Translations under genes and position numbers: made by a program
The notes under the pieces: model-generated
What the model saw: the letters and a program-made list of their open reading frames with translations, nothing else
Database searches by the model: none
What the model was told of the DNA's origin: nothing
Assembly (NCBI RefSeq): GCF_963924675.1
Contig: NC_089225.1
Coordinates: 109,196,313-109,260,312 of the forward strand
Reading direction: 5' to 3'
Length of the DNA stretch: 64,000 bases
Source: Phocoena phocoena
Taxonomy: Eukaryota > Chordata > Mammalia > Artiodactyla > Phocoenidae
Part shown: positions 33,400 through 45,609 of the stretch, piece after piece
Layout: the number at the start of each line of letters is the position of its first letter
How positions within the stretch are numbered: position 1 is the first letter of the stretch

Positions 33400-33615
33400 A
33401 ATGGCAGAGGCAATATGTTAGAAAATGCGAAGTAATCCGTAGTAACTGGAAGCCTATCAGTGGTTGCCTGGGGATGGGGAAGGGCTGCAGTGGAGGACTG
33501 TGAAATGAGGATGGAGTTTTGGGAGTGACGGACGTGTTCACTATCTTGAATACGGGCATGGTTACACAGACGTATTTGCATCAACAGTTATTAAATTGCA
33601 TTAAATATGTCAAAA
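33400..33615 (+). repeat. Old L1M 3' end
   Basis: 'cagtggttgcctggggatgg', 'gggagtgacggacgtgttca', 'ctatcttgaatacgggcatgg' and 'ttaaattgcattaaatatg' follow the sense 3' UTR of L1M-type elements. Confidence 0.65.
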
Positions 33616-33809
33616 AAATAATCCCGCCCCCGCCAATTCTCGTATCTTATCACCCTGGCTTGCCTTCAGCAGAAGTCTTGTCAAGTCCGTTTGACCAGAA
33701 TCCCCCTTACTTCTGGTGCTTTCTCTTAGTAATTTTCCATCCACAGACCCCACCCCTGCTCCTCATCTCCTGAGTAGTCTGCCTTACTGTTCTTTAACAA
33801 ATGTCACAA

Positions 33810-34479
33810 CTGGGCATATACCCTGAGAAAACCAAAATTCAAAAAGAGTCATGTACCAAAATGTTCATTGCAGCTCTATTTACAATAGCCCGGAGATGGA
33901 AACAACCTAAGCACCCATCATCGGATGAATGGATAAAGAATATGTGGCACATATACACAATGGAATATTACTCAGCCTTAAAAAGAAATGAAATTGAGTT
34001 ATTTGTAATGAGATGGATAGACCTAGAGTCTGTCATACAGAGTGAAGTAAGTCAGAAAGAAAAAGACAAATACCATATGCTAACACATATATATGGAATT
34101 TAAGGGGAAAAAAATGTCATGAAGAACCTAGGGGTAAGACAGGAATAAAGACGCAGACCTACTGGAGAACGGACTTGGGGATATGGGGAGGGGGAAGGGT
34201 GAGTTGTGACAGGGCGAGAGAGAGGCATGGACATATATACACTACCAAACGTAAGGTAGATAGCTAGGGGGAAGCAGCCGCAAGGCACAGGGATATTAGC
34301 TCGGTGCTTTGTGACAGCCTGGAGGAGTGGGATAGGGAGAGTGGGAGGGAGGGAGACGCAAGAGGGAAGACATATGGGAACATATGTATATGTATAGCTG
34401 ATTCACTTTGTTATAAAGCAGAAACTAACACACCATTGTAAAGCAATTATACCCCAATAAGGATGTTTAAAAACAAAAA
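33810..34479 (+). mobile_element. 5'-truncated young L1 with ORF2 C-terminus
   Basis: A perfect 14-bp duplication 'aacaaatgtcacaa' (33796-33809; 34480-34493) flanks the insert. The first 290 bp encode the L1 ORF2 C-terminal region in one open frame ('MWHIYTMEYYSALKRNEI'), then a stop at about 34101. The 3' UTR matches the copies at 25.02 and 50.23 kb and ends in 'ccccaataaggatgtt' and an A-rich tail. It lacks endonuclease and reverse transcriptase, so it cannot move by itself. Confidence 0.96.
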
Positions 34480-34493
34480 AACAAATGTCACAA

Positions 34494-35613
34494 ATAATTT
34501 TTCTTTAACATAACCTGCCCATGCCTTTATCATTAGAGCATATTTAAAGAGCTGGTTAGAATTCCTCTGCCCAGCTGATTATGAATTTTCTATATATAAC
34601 AGTAGATCTATTTTTCTCCCCTTCTCTGGAAAGGCAAATCATTCCATGAAATAGAGGCTGCAATTAATGTAAAACAGAAACCCTTGCTTAATGAATATAT
34701 TCTTTAAGTCGGATCAACCTTTTACTGTAAGTCTTTCCCTCATATGACCAACAGGAAGTTCTGACATTCCTTGCTTTGCTGTAAAGTGAAATTATATATA
34801 AATCTACCTGGAACCATGTTGAAACTTGTATTTGTAGTCCAGTGAAAATCCACTGAAAAAGATCTCTATCTCTTTGTGAGAAACACATGTCTGAAATTGA
34901 CATCCTGCCACTAGGAGCTCCTTTGGTCAGTTGACCAACTTAGTATTAGCTTAAAACTAAAACGCCGTATTTGTCAAAAACTTCGAAGAAAAGGATGACT
35001 TTCCCTGACACTAGCTAAAAGAAGAATGGAGCAAGAGTTTCTTTATATAGTTGTTCTTGACATAAATAAGACTCATGTGAGAAAAGGATGTCTAAATCTA
35101 TATTCTAAATAATACAGCAGAGGATTACAAGGCAGACTGTGCAGATTGGAACAGCATTCCATGGTTATTTTTACTACCGATAAATGAATTGCTTCAGATA
35201 AAATGTCTTCCTGTTCCTTTTCTCTCTCTTTCTCAGTATATTTCCCTCACTCCCTACCTTATGACCCCAGCCTCTCCCTTTCCCACGTATTCACAGAACC
35301 ACACATACAGAGACACACGTGCAGAGACACATCACAACTCCAAGTGGCAAGGAATCCATCCCCTGAGCATTTCAGTAAAAGTTTTCCTTCCTCATTTTCT
35401 TTCTATTTAATGCATTTTACTGGTGCAAAAAGACTCACCGAAATAAAGAACAGAGGATCAAAGTTTGCTTCTAGCTCCACCCTTTCCAACTCTAAAAGGA
35501 CCACCAGAATATGTAAACAGGAGAAATCAGTGTACTTGTTGGAAGTCAGGAGTAAGGACCTCTGTATGTTGGAAAACCAAAGGGCGCAGAGCTGGTCTTC
35601 ACATTGCCTCAAG
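34494..35613. other. Unassigned sequence, no gene seen
   Basis: A 138-codon plus frame (35203-35619) and a 73-codon one overlap in a Ser-rich, motif-free translation that runs into the MLT1. No splice, promoter or repeat structure is recognised. Confidence 0.45.
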
Positions 35614-36012
35614 TGTTAGTTTCCTTTGGCTGCCCTAACAAAGTACTATAAACTGGGTGGTTTACAGCATCAGGTAAATGTCTTCTCTCACAGATCTGGA
35701 GGCTCTGCGGGACGATCCATTCCAAGCTCTCTTTCAGCTTCCGGTGGCTGCCAGCATTCCTCGACGTTCCTTGGCTTGTGGCTATATCATCCTGATCTCT
35801 GCATCCAGTGGTCACATGGTGTTTTCCCTGTGAGTCTGTCTACAAATTTCCTTCTTAGGAGGACCTCAGTCACTGGATTAGGACCCATTTAATCCAGTAT
35901 AACCTTACCTTAACTTGATTATATCTGCCAAGATGCTATTTGCAAATAAGGTCACATTCACAGGTTCTGGTTAGATACGGATTTTGGAGGGACAGTATAC
36001 AACCCAGTACGT
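35614..36012 (-). mobile_element. MLT1-type solo LTR (ERVL-MaLR)
   Basis: Antisense order 'tgttagtttcctttggctgc', 'caaagtactataaactgggt', 'ctcacagatctggaggctc', 'aggacctcagtcactggatt' and 'aataaggtcacattcacagg'. The outer ends are diverged. Confidence 0.8.
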
Positions 36013-36477
36013 AGCATGTTGAAGGAGAATTAGAGAGGACTAGTCACGGTGGCCTCTCAAGCCTTCAGCTGACCACTGGGAGTAGCCGTCTGGTTTAGGT
36101 GATGCCATTTCTATATCCAGATGGTTAAGACAATTGATATAGTCTCATCCTCCCTGCCACAGTGACTGGTTCAGGAATCAGCAAGGCACATTCCTCTGTC
36201 AATAATTAGTTTTAGGGGTTGATAAATGACCCATGTTGGACCCTTGAAAGGGAAGCCAGGACTTATATTAGATGGTCGAGGACAGAGAAGTCTTTTTCTC
36301 CCCCGCCTATTTTTTTTGTTTTGGTATTTCAATAATGGTTTTGATTTTTAAAACTACACCTTTACTATAGAAAGTAAAGCACCAGAATTATAAAAAATTA
36401 CTCCTAGTTTTGCCGACCCTATAATCGACATTATGACATATTCTTCATTTTTCATAACATCGATACACTGTTTTACT
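36013..36477. other. Unassigned, possible LINE tail
   Basis: The part from about 36310 is AT-rich and may belong to an old LINE 3' end. No gene is seen. Confidence 0.35.
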
Positions 36478-37190
36478 GTCCAGGTTTATTGAGGTATATT
36501 TGACATATAACATTGTGTAAGTTTAAGATTTACAATGTGATGATTTGATGTGTGTGTATATTGTGAAATCGTTACCATGAGAGGGTTCGTTAACACCTCC
36601 ATCACTTAATTACCATTCTTCGTGTGTGTGGTGAGAACATTTAAGATCTCTCTAAGCAACTTTCAAGTATATAATACAGTATTGTTAACTACAGTCACCA
36701 TATTATACATTACATCCTCAGAACGTGTTCATCTTATAACTGGACTTATACACCTTGTGACTGGCATCTCTCCTTTTCCCCCACGCTTCTGCCCCCGGTA
36801 ACCACTCTTCTACTCTCTGTTTCTATGAGTTCAGCTTTTTTAGATTCCACATGTAAGTGATAACATACAGCATTTGTCTTTCTCTGACTTATTTCACTTA
36901 GCATAACGCCCTCAAGGCCCGTCCATATTGTCACAAGTGGCAGGACTTCTTTCTTTCCCATGGTGCAATAATATTCCATTGTATGTATACACATCATCTT
37001 CTTTCTTTATTCATCTGTCCATGAGCGCTTAGGTTATTTTCAGATCTTGGCTTTTATGAATAACGCTGCAATGGATGAGGGATGCAGATACCTCTTGGAG
37101 ACCCTGATTTCATTTCCTTTGGATATACACCCAACAGTGGAATTGCTGGGTCATCTGCCATTGTATTTTTAATTTTTTGAGGAACCTTCG
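36478..37190 (-). pseudogene. L1 3' UTR and ORF2 C-terminus remnant
   Basis: Antisense 3' UTR words 'ggtttattgaggtatatttg', 'taacattgtgtaagtttaag' lead into ORF2. The minus-strand frame 36746-36997 contains 'HTMEYYCTMGKKEVLP' and 'MLSEISQRK', the known ORF2 C-terminus. The 5' side stops near 37190. Confidence 0.85.
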
Positions 37191-37435
37191 TATTTGACTT
37201 GCTTTGGCCAGTGGGATGTTAGTGGACTGCATGCAGTAGGAGTGGAATGTGCACCTGTGCTTCTGCCATCCCCCAAGGAGACGTATGACTGAGCTGGCGT
37301 TCTGCAACTAGGAGGAGGATGAAACACACATGGGACAGAGCCACCCCAAAATCTATTCAGCTGAGCCCGGACCGGCTGACTCCCAGCTGACCTACAGACT
37401 CAGGAGCTAAATAAATGCCTACTGTCGTGTGCTGT
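37191..37435. repeat. Unnamed mammalian interspersed repeat
   Basis: 'tgacttgctttggccagtgg' and 'gatgttagtggac' then 'ggagctaaataaatgcctac' match the family also seen at 0.94 and 16.93 kb. It abuts the L1 directly, so the L1 may have inserted beside it. Confidence 0.45.
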
Positions 37436-38594
37436 GGTTGTCAGGGAGAGCCTGGCTCACATCACATGTGTCCGAATTCTGTTCTCCTGCCTGTTACCGG
37501 TTTTTATTTTAGTCATTAAGAATATCCAGTGAGTTCCTTTTGTTTGGGTTTCATGCCCACAAAGTAACTTTCTGTTTACGTTTTGCTTTCTCATCTAGAC
37601 GTTTAGATAGGATGACCGTAAATGCACTCAACTTTATGAGATTCACATCATGTTCTCCTTGTAAATTTGTAGGTTGGCATTCTTGAGCATCCTCCAGGTT
37701 TTGCTGAATTTAGTTGGGATTAGAATGAGTTGCTCTGGGCACACTGACCAACCAAGATTTTGGACATGGAGTGGACCCCGAACTATGGGAACCCACTCAT
37801 CTGCTGCTGTTCAGTAAGACTTTGGGGTACCCTACTTGGACCACATTTCTGAGCCTTCATATCCTCCAACTGCAGAGCACAATGGTAAGACTGGGTGGAG
37901 GTCTTGTTTTTGGAGGTCGTGTTCTTAAATTCCACTTCGTCTTTTTTTCAGGTTAATGTGTCTCCATGTTTTTGTGACAAATTAATAGTTACTTTCTGCT
38001 GTCGTTAGCTACCAATACTAAGGATAAAAATCAAGCTACAGGATACTGATAGATGTTTTTTTTTAAGTAATCCATGTAACTACAAATCTCAAGATTGAAA
38101 TTCCTAGATTCGTATGTGTGGCAGCCTGGTGCCGTCTGTAGAGTTGCAATGGCCTTGGCATCCCGGCACACATGCTCAGGGAACGCCTGCCTGATGCAGC
38201 AGGATGACACACTTGTTTTGTCTGGAACACGTATCTGAAGTATGAATGTTCTGCTCAAAAACATGTTTTAATAGGTTTTATTTTGTTGGCTACTAATTCA
38301 AACACTTGTACTGCTTCAATAGTCAGTGATTAATTCCAGGTTCCTATTCACGTGGGACTTACTCAAAGCTCCTCTCAAAACTATGCTGCATTAATCAGTG
38401 TGACTCACCTTTTCACTATTCCAGAGCTAATAACAGGGATTATCCAGCTGGTGCTTCAGGAAATGAGTGAGAGTGAGATAAGCTGGGAAGCTACTTCTGC
38501 TTGACTTCTTTGCAGTTTGAAAGGAAAGTTTTCTCATAAGCGTTTTTTCTTCCAGTGCAGGACGATTGTATTTGCACTTTTTTTTTTTAAAAAA
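37436..38594. other. Unassigned sequence, no gene seen
   Basis: No repeat core or protein-like frame (largest 77 codons, minus) is recognised. Confidence 0.45.
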
Positions 38595-39790
38595 ATGATT
38601 ATGCTTCTTATAGGAAAGCCCCACAAATAATAAGTGTGTATAGCCTGATGGATTTTAGCACTGAGAGCCCATCGGTATATCCAGTACCCAGGGCAGGAAT
38701 CAGAACATTATCAGCACTGTAGAAGCTTCCTCTGTCCCTAATTTCTTTTTTATCAGTTTTGTTGAGTTGTAATCAACAAATACAAAGTGTACATATTTGT
38801 GGTGTACAATGTGATGTTTTGATATATGTATACATTGTGAAATAATGACCACAATCAAGCTAATTAACCTGTCACCTCATATAGTTATCTCTCTTTTTTT
38901 GTGTGTGAGAACATTTAAGATCTATTCTCTTAGCAGATTTCAAATATACAATGCAGTATTATTAACATTAGTCACCATGCTGTACCTTAGATCTCCAGGA
39001 CTTATTTATCCTGCATAACTGAAACCTAATACCCTTTGACCAATATCTCCCCATTTTCCCCTCCCACCCCTCCCCCAGCCCCTGGCAACCACCATTCTAG
39101 TCTCTGCTTCTATGAGTCAGACTTTTTAAGATTCCACATATAATTGAGTTCATGCAGTATTTGTCTTTCTGTGCCTGGCTTATTTCACTTAGTGTAACGT
39201 CCTCTGGGTTTGTTTGTGTTATTAAATAACAGGACTTCTTTCTTTTCAAGGTTGAATAATATTCCACTGTGTGTGTATATATATCCATTTATCCATCAGT
39301 GGACACTTAGGTTGTTTCCATGTCTTTGCTATTGTGGATAATAATGCAATGAACATGGGAATGCAGGTATCTCTTCGAGATACAGATTTTATTCCCTTAG
39401 GATGTGTACCCAGAAGTGGGGTTGCTGAATCACATGCCCTCAGATTTCTGACTCCATAAATGAGTTTTGGCTGTCTTTGAAGTTTATATAAAGGAAATCA
39501 TAAACTATATATGCTTTTGTCTGTTTTCTGTTTTTTTTCACTCACTGTTAGGTTTGGGAGTTTCATTCATATTGTTATAATTAGCCATTGTTCATTCATT
39601 TTCATTGCTATATAATATTCCACAACAAGCCACTGTTTATTCTACCATTAATTCTGTCCCCAGTGACTAATGACATGGACTCTTGTTTCAAGTATTTATC
39701 AGCCATTTATCCAATAAGTTTTGTCCATTTTTCTATTGAGTTTTCTTTCTTTGGATTTTTAAGAATTTATTTTGTTTAACATTTTTTTAA
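38595..39790 (-). repeat. Older L1M interrupted by a younger L1
   Basis: Left piece 'gtataccttag'-free block 'tatccagtacccagggcagg', 'aacattatcagcactgtaga' and right piece 'ccataaatgagttttggctg', 'tttatataaaggaaatcata' are adjacent parts of one old L1M 3' half. The 690-bp L1 between them inserted later. Confidence 0.6.
38750..39440 (-). pseudogene. Nested L1 3' UTR and ORF2 C-terminus
   Basis: Antisense 3' UTR 'tttgttgagttgtaatcaac', 'ggtgtacaatgtgatgtttt' precedes ORF2. The minus frame 39097-39288 has 'HTVEYYSTLKRKKSC' and 'LSEISQAQKDKY', the ORF2 C-terminus. It is diverged and lacks a clean target duplication. Confidence 0.8.
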
Positions 39791-40765
39791 CATTTTAATA
39801 AAAAGCTTTTCAATCTATAGAAAAGTTGCAAGATATATCTAATAGATACCCATATATCTGCTCATCTTGATTCGATTGTTAACAATTTGCCATATTTATT
39901 CCATCTATCTATCTATCTATCATGTCTTTTTGTGAATCATTTGAGAGTAAGTTATAGACATTATAACTCTTCATCTCTAAATACTTAAGGAGGGATGTCT
40001 TAGGCACAAGAGCATTTTCTTTCAAAACCACAATATTATCAAATTCAAGGAATTTAACATTTTTATATTGCTGTTATATAATACATAATCCACATTGTAA
40101 TTTCACCAGTTGTCCAAGTAATGTCTCTGTAGTAACATTTTCCCCTAATATAATATCACACATTGCGTTTAGTTCTCACGTGTCTTTAGTCTCCTTTAAT
40201 CTGAATAGGTTCTTAGTTTTTCATGGTACTGACGTTTTTGAAGACTACAGACTAATGATTTTGTAGAATATGTTCTAAATATAGATATTTCTGGTTGCTT
40301 CTGTAGGATTAAGTTCAAGGTATTTATTTTTCTCAGAATATTTCAGAATTAATGCTCTGTCCTTCTCAATGCCTCCCTTCTGGAGGCTTATGACATCACT
40401 TTGATCACCCAAATAAGATAACATCTACCTGATTTCTCCACTAGAAAGGTACCTTTTCCTCCTATGTAATTAATTTGTAATTGGTGGGGAGGTACCATGT
40501 GGATATCATGTCCCCAATAAACATTCACCCAAATTCTTGTCCGAAATAATTACTAGTATGGTGGTTGCAAAATAGTAATTTTTTAACCCAGCTATGCCTC
40601 CTACATCTATTAGCTGGCATTCTACTGTTAAAAATTAACTTGAGGAAGATGTCATTTTTACAATATTCTGCATTACTGTTCAGAAATATGGACTCTCTAT
40701 TCTTCCCCCCTTTCCAGAAGATTATTTTATAGCTCTCAGTGCAACTTTCATTTGTCTTCAAGATT
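39791..40765 (-). repeat. Ancient LINE remnant
   Basis: 'gaaaagttgcaagatatatc', 'atttgagagtaagttataga', 'tttagtctcctttaatctga' and 'tagctggcattctactgtta' fit one well-known antisense old L1M region. A (CTAT)n run lies at 39903-39920. Confidence 0.6.
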
Positions 40766-41290
40766 ATTTGGAGGTATTTTATGGGATATTTTTTGTCATT
40801 ATAGTAAATGGGATCCTTTTATACCATGTCTTTTAATTCAGGGTTATGGGTTTATAGGAAAACTCTTTTGCACATTGATTTTGTTCACATGCTTTGGGGA
40901 ACTCTCTTCTGACGTGGACTCTTGCAGTGTGCTTTGACACTTTAGGCATATAATAATCAGAGCAATAATTATAACAACTGCAATCATAACATAGCAACAA
41001 TCATAGCAATACCATGACCATGACATAATGCAACACTATGTTCTGGGTGTCTTTAATACCGACAACAACACGTGGAGCTAGCGGGCTTGCAAAGAATATT
41101 TGTGGGGTAACTGGACAAATTGGTAGCCACAGTCACAATTCTCACTTCCTCCTGATTCCACTGAGTGCCTCAAGTGAATCGCTAACTGTGATCATGACTG
41201 TTGTTTTAAGATAACTATTCTCAATCTGTGAGGCAAGAATCCATTCAGTCGTAGTTTTCGAAGAGTTATATCTGAAAGGGAAGTGATTGA
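40766..41290. other. Unassigned sequence, no gene seen
   Basis: AT-rich with repeated 'ataac'/'atagca' words at 40950-41020. No gene or callable repeat. Confidence 0.4.
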
Positions 41291-42900
41291 AATGGTTACG
41301 TATATTTTTCTTTTTTCAAGTATCAATATAATGCATCATTTACATTTTATGACATCTTTCCATTCCTGGGATAAATTCTATATAATCTGTGTATGTGTGT
41401 GTGCGTCTTCAGATTCAGAACATAGGTGTGTGTGGTAAGATTTTGATTAGAATCTTCACATTCTTGTTAAATATGAGACTGCTTTACAATTGCCATACCT
41501 GCTAGTCAAATGTTGAAATCAGGTTTATGTTAGCATTTCAAGACAAGTTTTCTGTTAAATTATCATTGTAATTTGCTTTAAAATATGACTGAAACCAGAG
41601 CCTTTAAGAAGCCATTGTTTGAAAACTTCTACAATACTTTTCGGTCATTAGTCCTGTTATTTAAATTTTTCTGTTATTTAAAAATTTGCATAAAATATTT
41701 CTCTTCATTGACATTTTCAATTTTATTACCCACAATTTTTCTAAGTAGACTCATCTTTTAAAAAGGGTGTTGTATCTTTTTCTTTAATAACAACTTACAA
41801 ACTTCGAATTTATTTTTTGGTATCTTGAATTTTTAAAAATTAGATTTGACAGAGGTTTGACTATTTTGCTATTTTTTTAAAAGGAAGCTTCTCTTGCTTA
41901 TATTTACAGATTCCATCTTTTTTCCAGCTAATTAATTTCTGCCATATTTCTTTTATTCTTCTTCTCTAAGTTTCCTTAGGACTAATTTTTGTTTAAAAAC
42001 AAAAACTAAAACCTGAGGTGAATTTTTAGTATATATATTTTCCGTCATTTCCTTTTTAAAAGTGTGCCTTTCTCTCTGAAGAATCTTAGTGGCAATGACA
42101 CACGTGGTGTTTTGAAGTGACGTATTCTCATTTTCATTCTCATCTAAGTAACCCATCATTGTATATTTTTATTTCTTTCTTAATCCTACAAGTTTTTAGA
42201 CAAGTGACTTTCATTTTTATTTATTTTTAAATTTCTGAGTGATTTGGTGCTTTCTTTTGAGCTCACATTATTGATTTGTGGATTTATTGTGTCATGGTAA
42301 AAAAAAAAAAATAGGGTGTTTTGTGCACTCCTTTGGGGAATATATGAGATCTGTAGAGGGGAGCATATGACCAATTTTCTAAATTTCCATGGATAGTTAA
42401 AGTAAAAAAGAAAGCTTATTTGTAGAAAAAAATTAAGATGTGTCTATAAAGTTCTTATTAGTTACATTGATCAAATCTCCTGTGTCAATATTTGTGTTTG
42501 ATCTCTTCTGAGCTGACAATATTGCTTTAAAATATTACGATTGCTTTTCTATTCAATGTCCTTTGTAATTATAATAATTTTTGCTTTATTGGGTTTAAGC
42601 CAGCATGTAAAGCTCTACCATCATTGTCTTCTCACAGTGGACTGGGTTTTGTGTCCATTAAAAATGGCCCTATTTGCCCCATTCAATGGTATTTGCTTAG
42701 AATTCACTTTCTCTGCAATTCTATTTCTACTCTTTACGTGCTAATATTTGCATGTTGTGTATTTGTTCATTCCTTTATTTTTTTCATCTCCTTGTTTTCC
42801 CCCCTTTGGGTGTATTTTTGTAAACAGCATACCAGGGAGAATCTTGGTATTTTAATAAGTGGATTTAATCCATTCCTTGTGCTGTCGTGTTTCATGCTCT
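41291..42900 (-). repeat. Very decayed L1 ORF2
   Basis: 'attttcattctcatctaagt', 'atttctttcttaatcctaca', 'tgtgcactcctttggggaat' and 'gtaaacagcataccaggg' with 'gtggatttaatccattcc' appear in antisense L1 ORF2 order. Many indels break it. The 190-codon plus frame (42624-43196) crosses it in the wrong strand and is not a gene. Confidence 0.5.
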
Positions 42901-43390
42901 CGACTTTAATGCTTTTCGCTATTCCATTTCTCACCTGCCCTTTGTCTCAGAGAAATACATTTAGCTTGCTCGTATTTTCGGAAATGGTTTTGAAGTTTGA
43001 TATTCTAAATATAATCCTAACAGAGCAGTGCTTTCCAAAGTGTTTAGCAGAACATGGACTCTGTGAGATGCTCTGTGGAAAAAAGACATCTGAGGTCAAA
43101 CATCACGAAGAAGGAGGCATTCTGTGTACCACCTTAGAGAGTCTTAATGCACAACAGCATAGACAAGGCTCTGATAAGTCCTGCAGTGGTGGCTGAAGGG
43201 GCAGCCTGTGTTTGCTTGTTTTCCCAAGTTATTTTTAGGAGGGCTTGTACCACTGTCATAGCCTGAAGGTCTGAGGAAGATACTTCCCAAAATGTTAGTC
43301 AAATATGAATTTCTGAGCCTATGTTGGTTTAGCAAGGAAAATTCCAGTATAGATAAGTTTCTCTCTCCGTACACCCATCTGTCTTTAAGA
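42901..43390. other. Unassigned, possible hAT-like fragment
   Basis: 'cagtgctttccaaagtgttt' and 'agatgctctgtgg' at 43027-43080 resemble the end of an old hAT family. The rest is unassigned. Confidence 0.35.
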
Positions 43391-44660
43391 TTCAGCCATG
43401 TGATTTGGTGCCCCTAGAAGAAGAGGGTAAGCCCCTACAGCAGAGGTGCTCACCAGATAGGAAAGGGGGTGATTTGAGCTAGGGGAGGTCCCCAGGGGCA
43501 TGAAAGGCGGGGAGAAGGCCCTTCAGAGTGGGAGGCAGGAGGAGGGGGAAGAGAGTTGAGCCAGGAGGTGGCAAGTCAGAGTCCTGCCTCCCCCTCGTGT
43601 TGAGCTCTCCTGCGGATCGGAAAAGGATGGAGACCCTCAAAAAGCAAGAGTCAAAGTAGAAGCAAGGGACTTTTGTCCCATTTCCTCTTTGGGGCTCAGA
43701 GAGACCAGCTGACCCACTTCACCACACTAGCAGGGGGAAGTCTGCCATGTCTAGGTTGAGACCCTGTGCCCTGTGCTTCAGAGGGATGCAGAAGAGGGAA
43801 GCTGGGAGTCTGGAAGTTCCCATAGGAAGGGGTGGGCCAACCCCACGGCTGAGGCTGGCTGTGGCTGACCCTGAGGACCAGTGAGCACCACTGTGGGACC
43901 CTGGGGTGCCTGGCCATGCCCAGAGAGCCTCAGGCTTACGCAGCAGGGTCAGATGGGCACAAGTGGAATCAGGGCATCACTCAGGGGCCTTAGAGGGCCC
44001 CAAGACTGGGTCAGAATTCCTTCCAGGAACAGAGGGCACACTCGAATTAGGATACCTGGAGTAGAATGGATAAAGGAATGGTTTCAAAGGTGTGTCTGAA
44101 GGCAGGGGGCCAAACGGGACAGTGCAGCATTCTGGGCCAGGGGCAGATACTGAACCCGGGTATAGGGAGGGCTGCTTCCCAGGAGCTGAGACCTTTAGTC
44201 GAGGGACCAGGCAGCCCCTGGGGACACCACAGGGAAAGAACCAGGGAAATCGATCTCCTGCCCTCACTCTCCTCCCGCCTCCCGTCTCCTGCCAGCCCAG
44301 CCAGTAGCTGCAGGGCAAGGAGACCTACAGACGGGGTCCATACAGGTCAGCCGTGCAGGACCCAGAGCGGGGTGGGGAGGACGGAGTACACCTGCAGGGC
44401 GACACCCAGAGCAGTGCAGGGACCAGCCGTGGAGTCAACCCTCCCTCCCCCATGCTGTGAGGCCAGGTCCACTCACCTCTCTACCCAGAGGTCAACTTGC
44501 TGGCAGAAGGGGAGCGAGAGTCACTGAAAAAGAGCCCAGGACACCCTTCACTAGGAGATTTGTGTTGTGATCCCCCCTCCTGTCCTGCCACCTCCCCAGT
44601 CCCGGAGGATGGATTCAGATCAGCCAGGAACAGCGATGAGAGATAAAAGGTGAGCAAAGT
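43391..44660. other. GC-rich low-repeat block
   Basis: The most GC-rich non-repeat part of the window, with scattered CpG but not island-dense. Overlapping frames on both strands (153 codons plus at 44066-44527, 113 codons minus at 43977-44318) are expected in stop-poor GC-rich DNA and have no recognised domain. It could hold regulatory DNA or a non-coding exon; nothing in the sequence settles this. Confidence 0.4.
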
Positions 44661-44689
44661 CATAACTGTTAACCCTGATCCCCAAGGAC

Positions 44690-44880
44690 ACGAATGTTTC
44701 GTATGAGTCCGTTTTAAAGACGGACCTGTTTTAGTGGTCGCAAGTCGTTCTGACGAAGAGGCTTTGCTGTAGTTAACGCCTCCAAATAATTCCCGTTTCC
44801 CTTGCGCAAATCAGCACCCGTTACTTACAACCCACATATCGTCAAACAGTGATGTCTGTGCTTTTACTTCCCTTTAATTG
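44690..44880. promoter_or_regulatory. CpG-dense non-repeat segment, candidate regulatory element
   Basis: About a dozen CpG sites fall in 190 bp of only average GC content, unlike the CpG-poor surroundings. A short hairpin 'gtccgt...acggac' sits at 44707-44725, and 'cccgttt'/'cccgtta' words repeat. No repeat family fits. Retention of CpG may mean constraint or lack of methylation, which is inference. Confidence 0.25.
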
Positions 44881-45285
44881 AAATATTGAGTGATTAGGAG
44901 CGTTCCATGAGCAACCTCCACGAGGCCCCAGAGACTCAGAGCCTGCATAGACCCTCAGAGCTCCGCAGTGGTGGAAGGGGTCGCCCGCCTTTCCCTCTGT
45001 TCAGTGTGTCAGTGGCAGGGGTCAGCCCTGCTGAACTCACCACGATCACCTGGACTTGAATGAGTCGAGAAAACATACGTGTATTCCAGACAGTCTTCCT
45101 GTGAGCCTCTGTTAGCCAGACTTGCCGGGGACTGCAGGGTTGGACCAATACAGTCAGGACAGCTGACGTTGAGGTCACTGGCTTGTTTCATAGAAGGTTC
45201 AGAACGTGGATGGTCCTGGCTGGATCATCCGTGGATGGCAGGAAGCGCGGATACGGGAGGCCCTGGGAGTCATCTCGAGAACCAC
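44881..45285. other. Unassigned sequence, no gene seen
   Basis: Small motif-free frames (60-80 codons) only. The 147-, 134- and 151-codon frames that enter here owe their length to the adjacent SINE. Confidence 0.45.
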
Positions 45286-45300
45286 CTGGTAACACATTTT

Positions 45301-45515
45301 TTTGTTTGTTTGTTTTGTTTTTTGCGGTACACGGGCCTTCTCACTGCTGTGGCCTCTTCCGTTGCGGAGCACAGGCTCCCGACGCGCAGGCTCAGCGGCC
45401 ATGGCTCACGGGCCCAGCCGCTCCGCGGCATGTGGGATCTTCCCGGACCGGGGCACGAACCCGCGTCCCCTGCATCGGCAGGCGGACTCTCAACCACTGC
45501 GCCACCAGGGAAGCC
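45301..45515 (-). mobile_element. CHR-type SINE, short form, perfect flanks
   Basis: Antisense copy with T-rich tail 'ttgtttgtttgttttg' and end 'accagggaagcc'. A perfect 15-bp duplication 'ctggtaacacatttt' flanks it (45286-45300; 45516-45530). Body is close to consensus with many intact CpG, pointing to recent insertion. Open frames of 134-151 codons through it are SINE by-products. Confidence 0.97.
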
Positions 45516-45609
45516 CTGGTAACACATTTTGACAAGTCCTCCAGGGGTCGCCCCGTTCACTCTGTGGCTCTGTGCCCTCACACCTGAGGCTTCCTCACAG
45601 CTGGGTTTC

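Noticed and set aside
42624..43196. 190-codon plus-strand frame
   Set aside because: It crosses a decayed antisense L1 and is hydrophobic, T-rich by-product.
44066..44527. 153-codon plus frame in GC-rich DNA
   Set aside because: An overlapping minus frame is equally open, as expected where stops are rare. No motif recognised.
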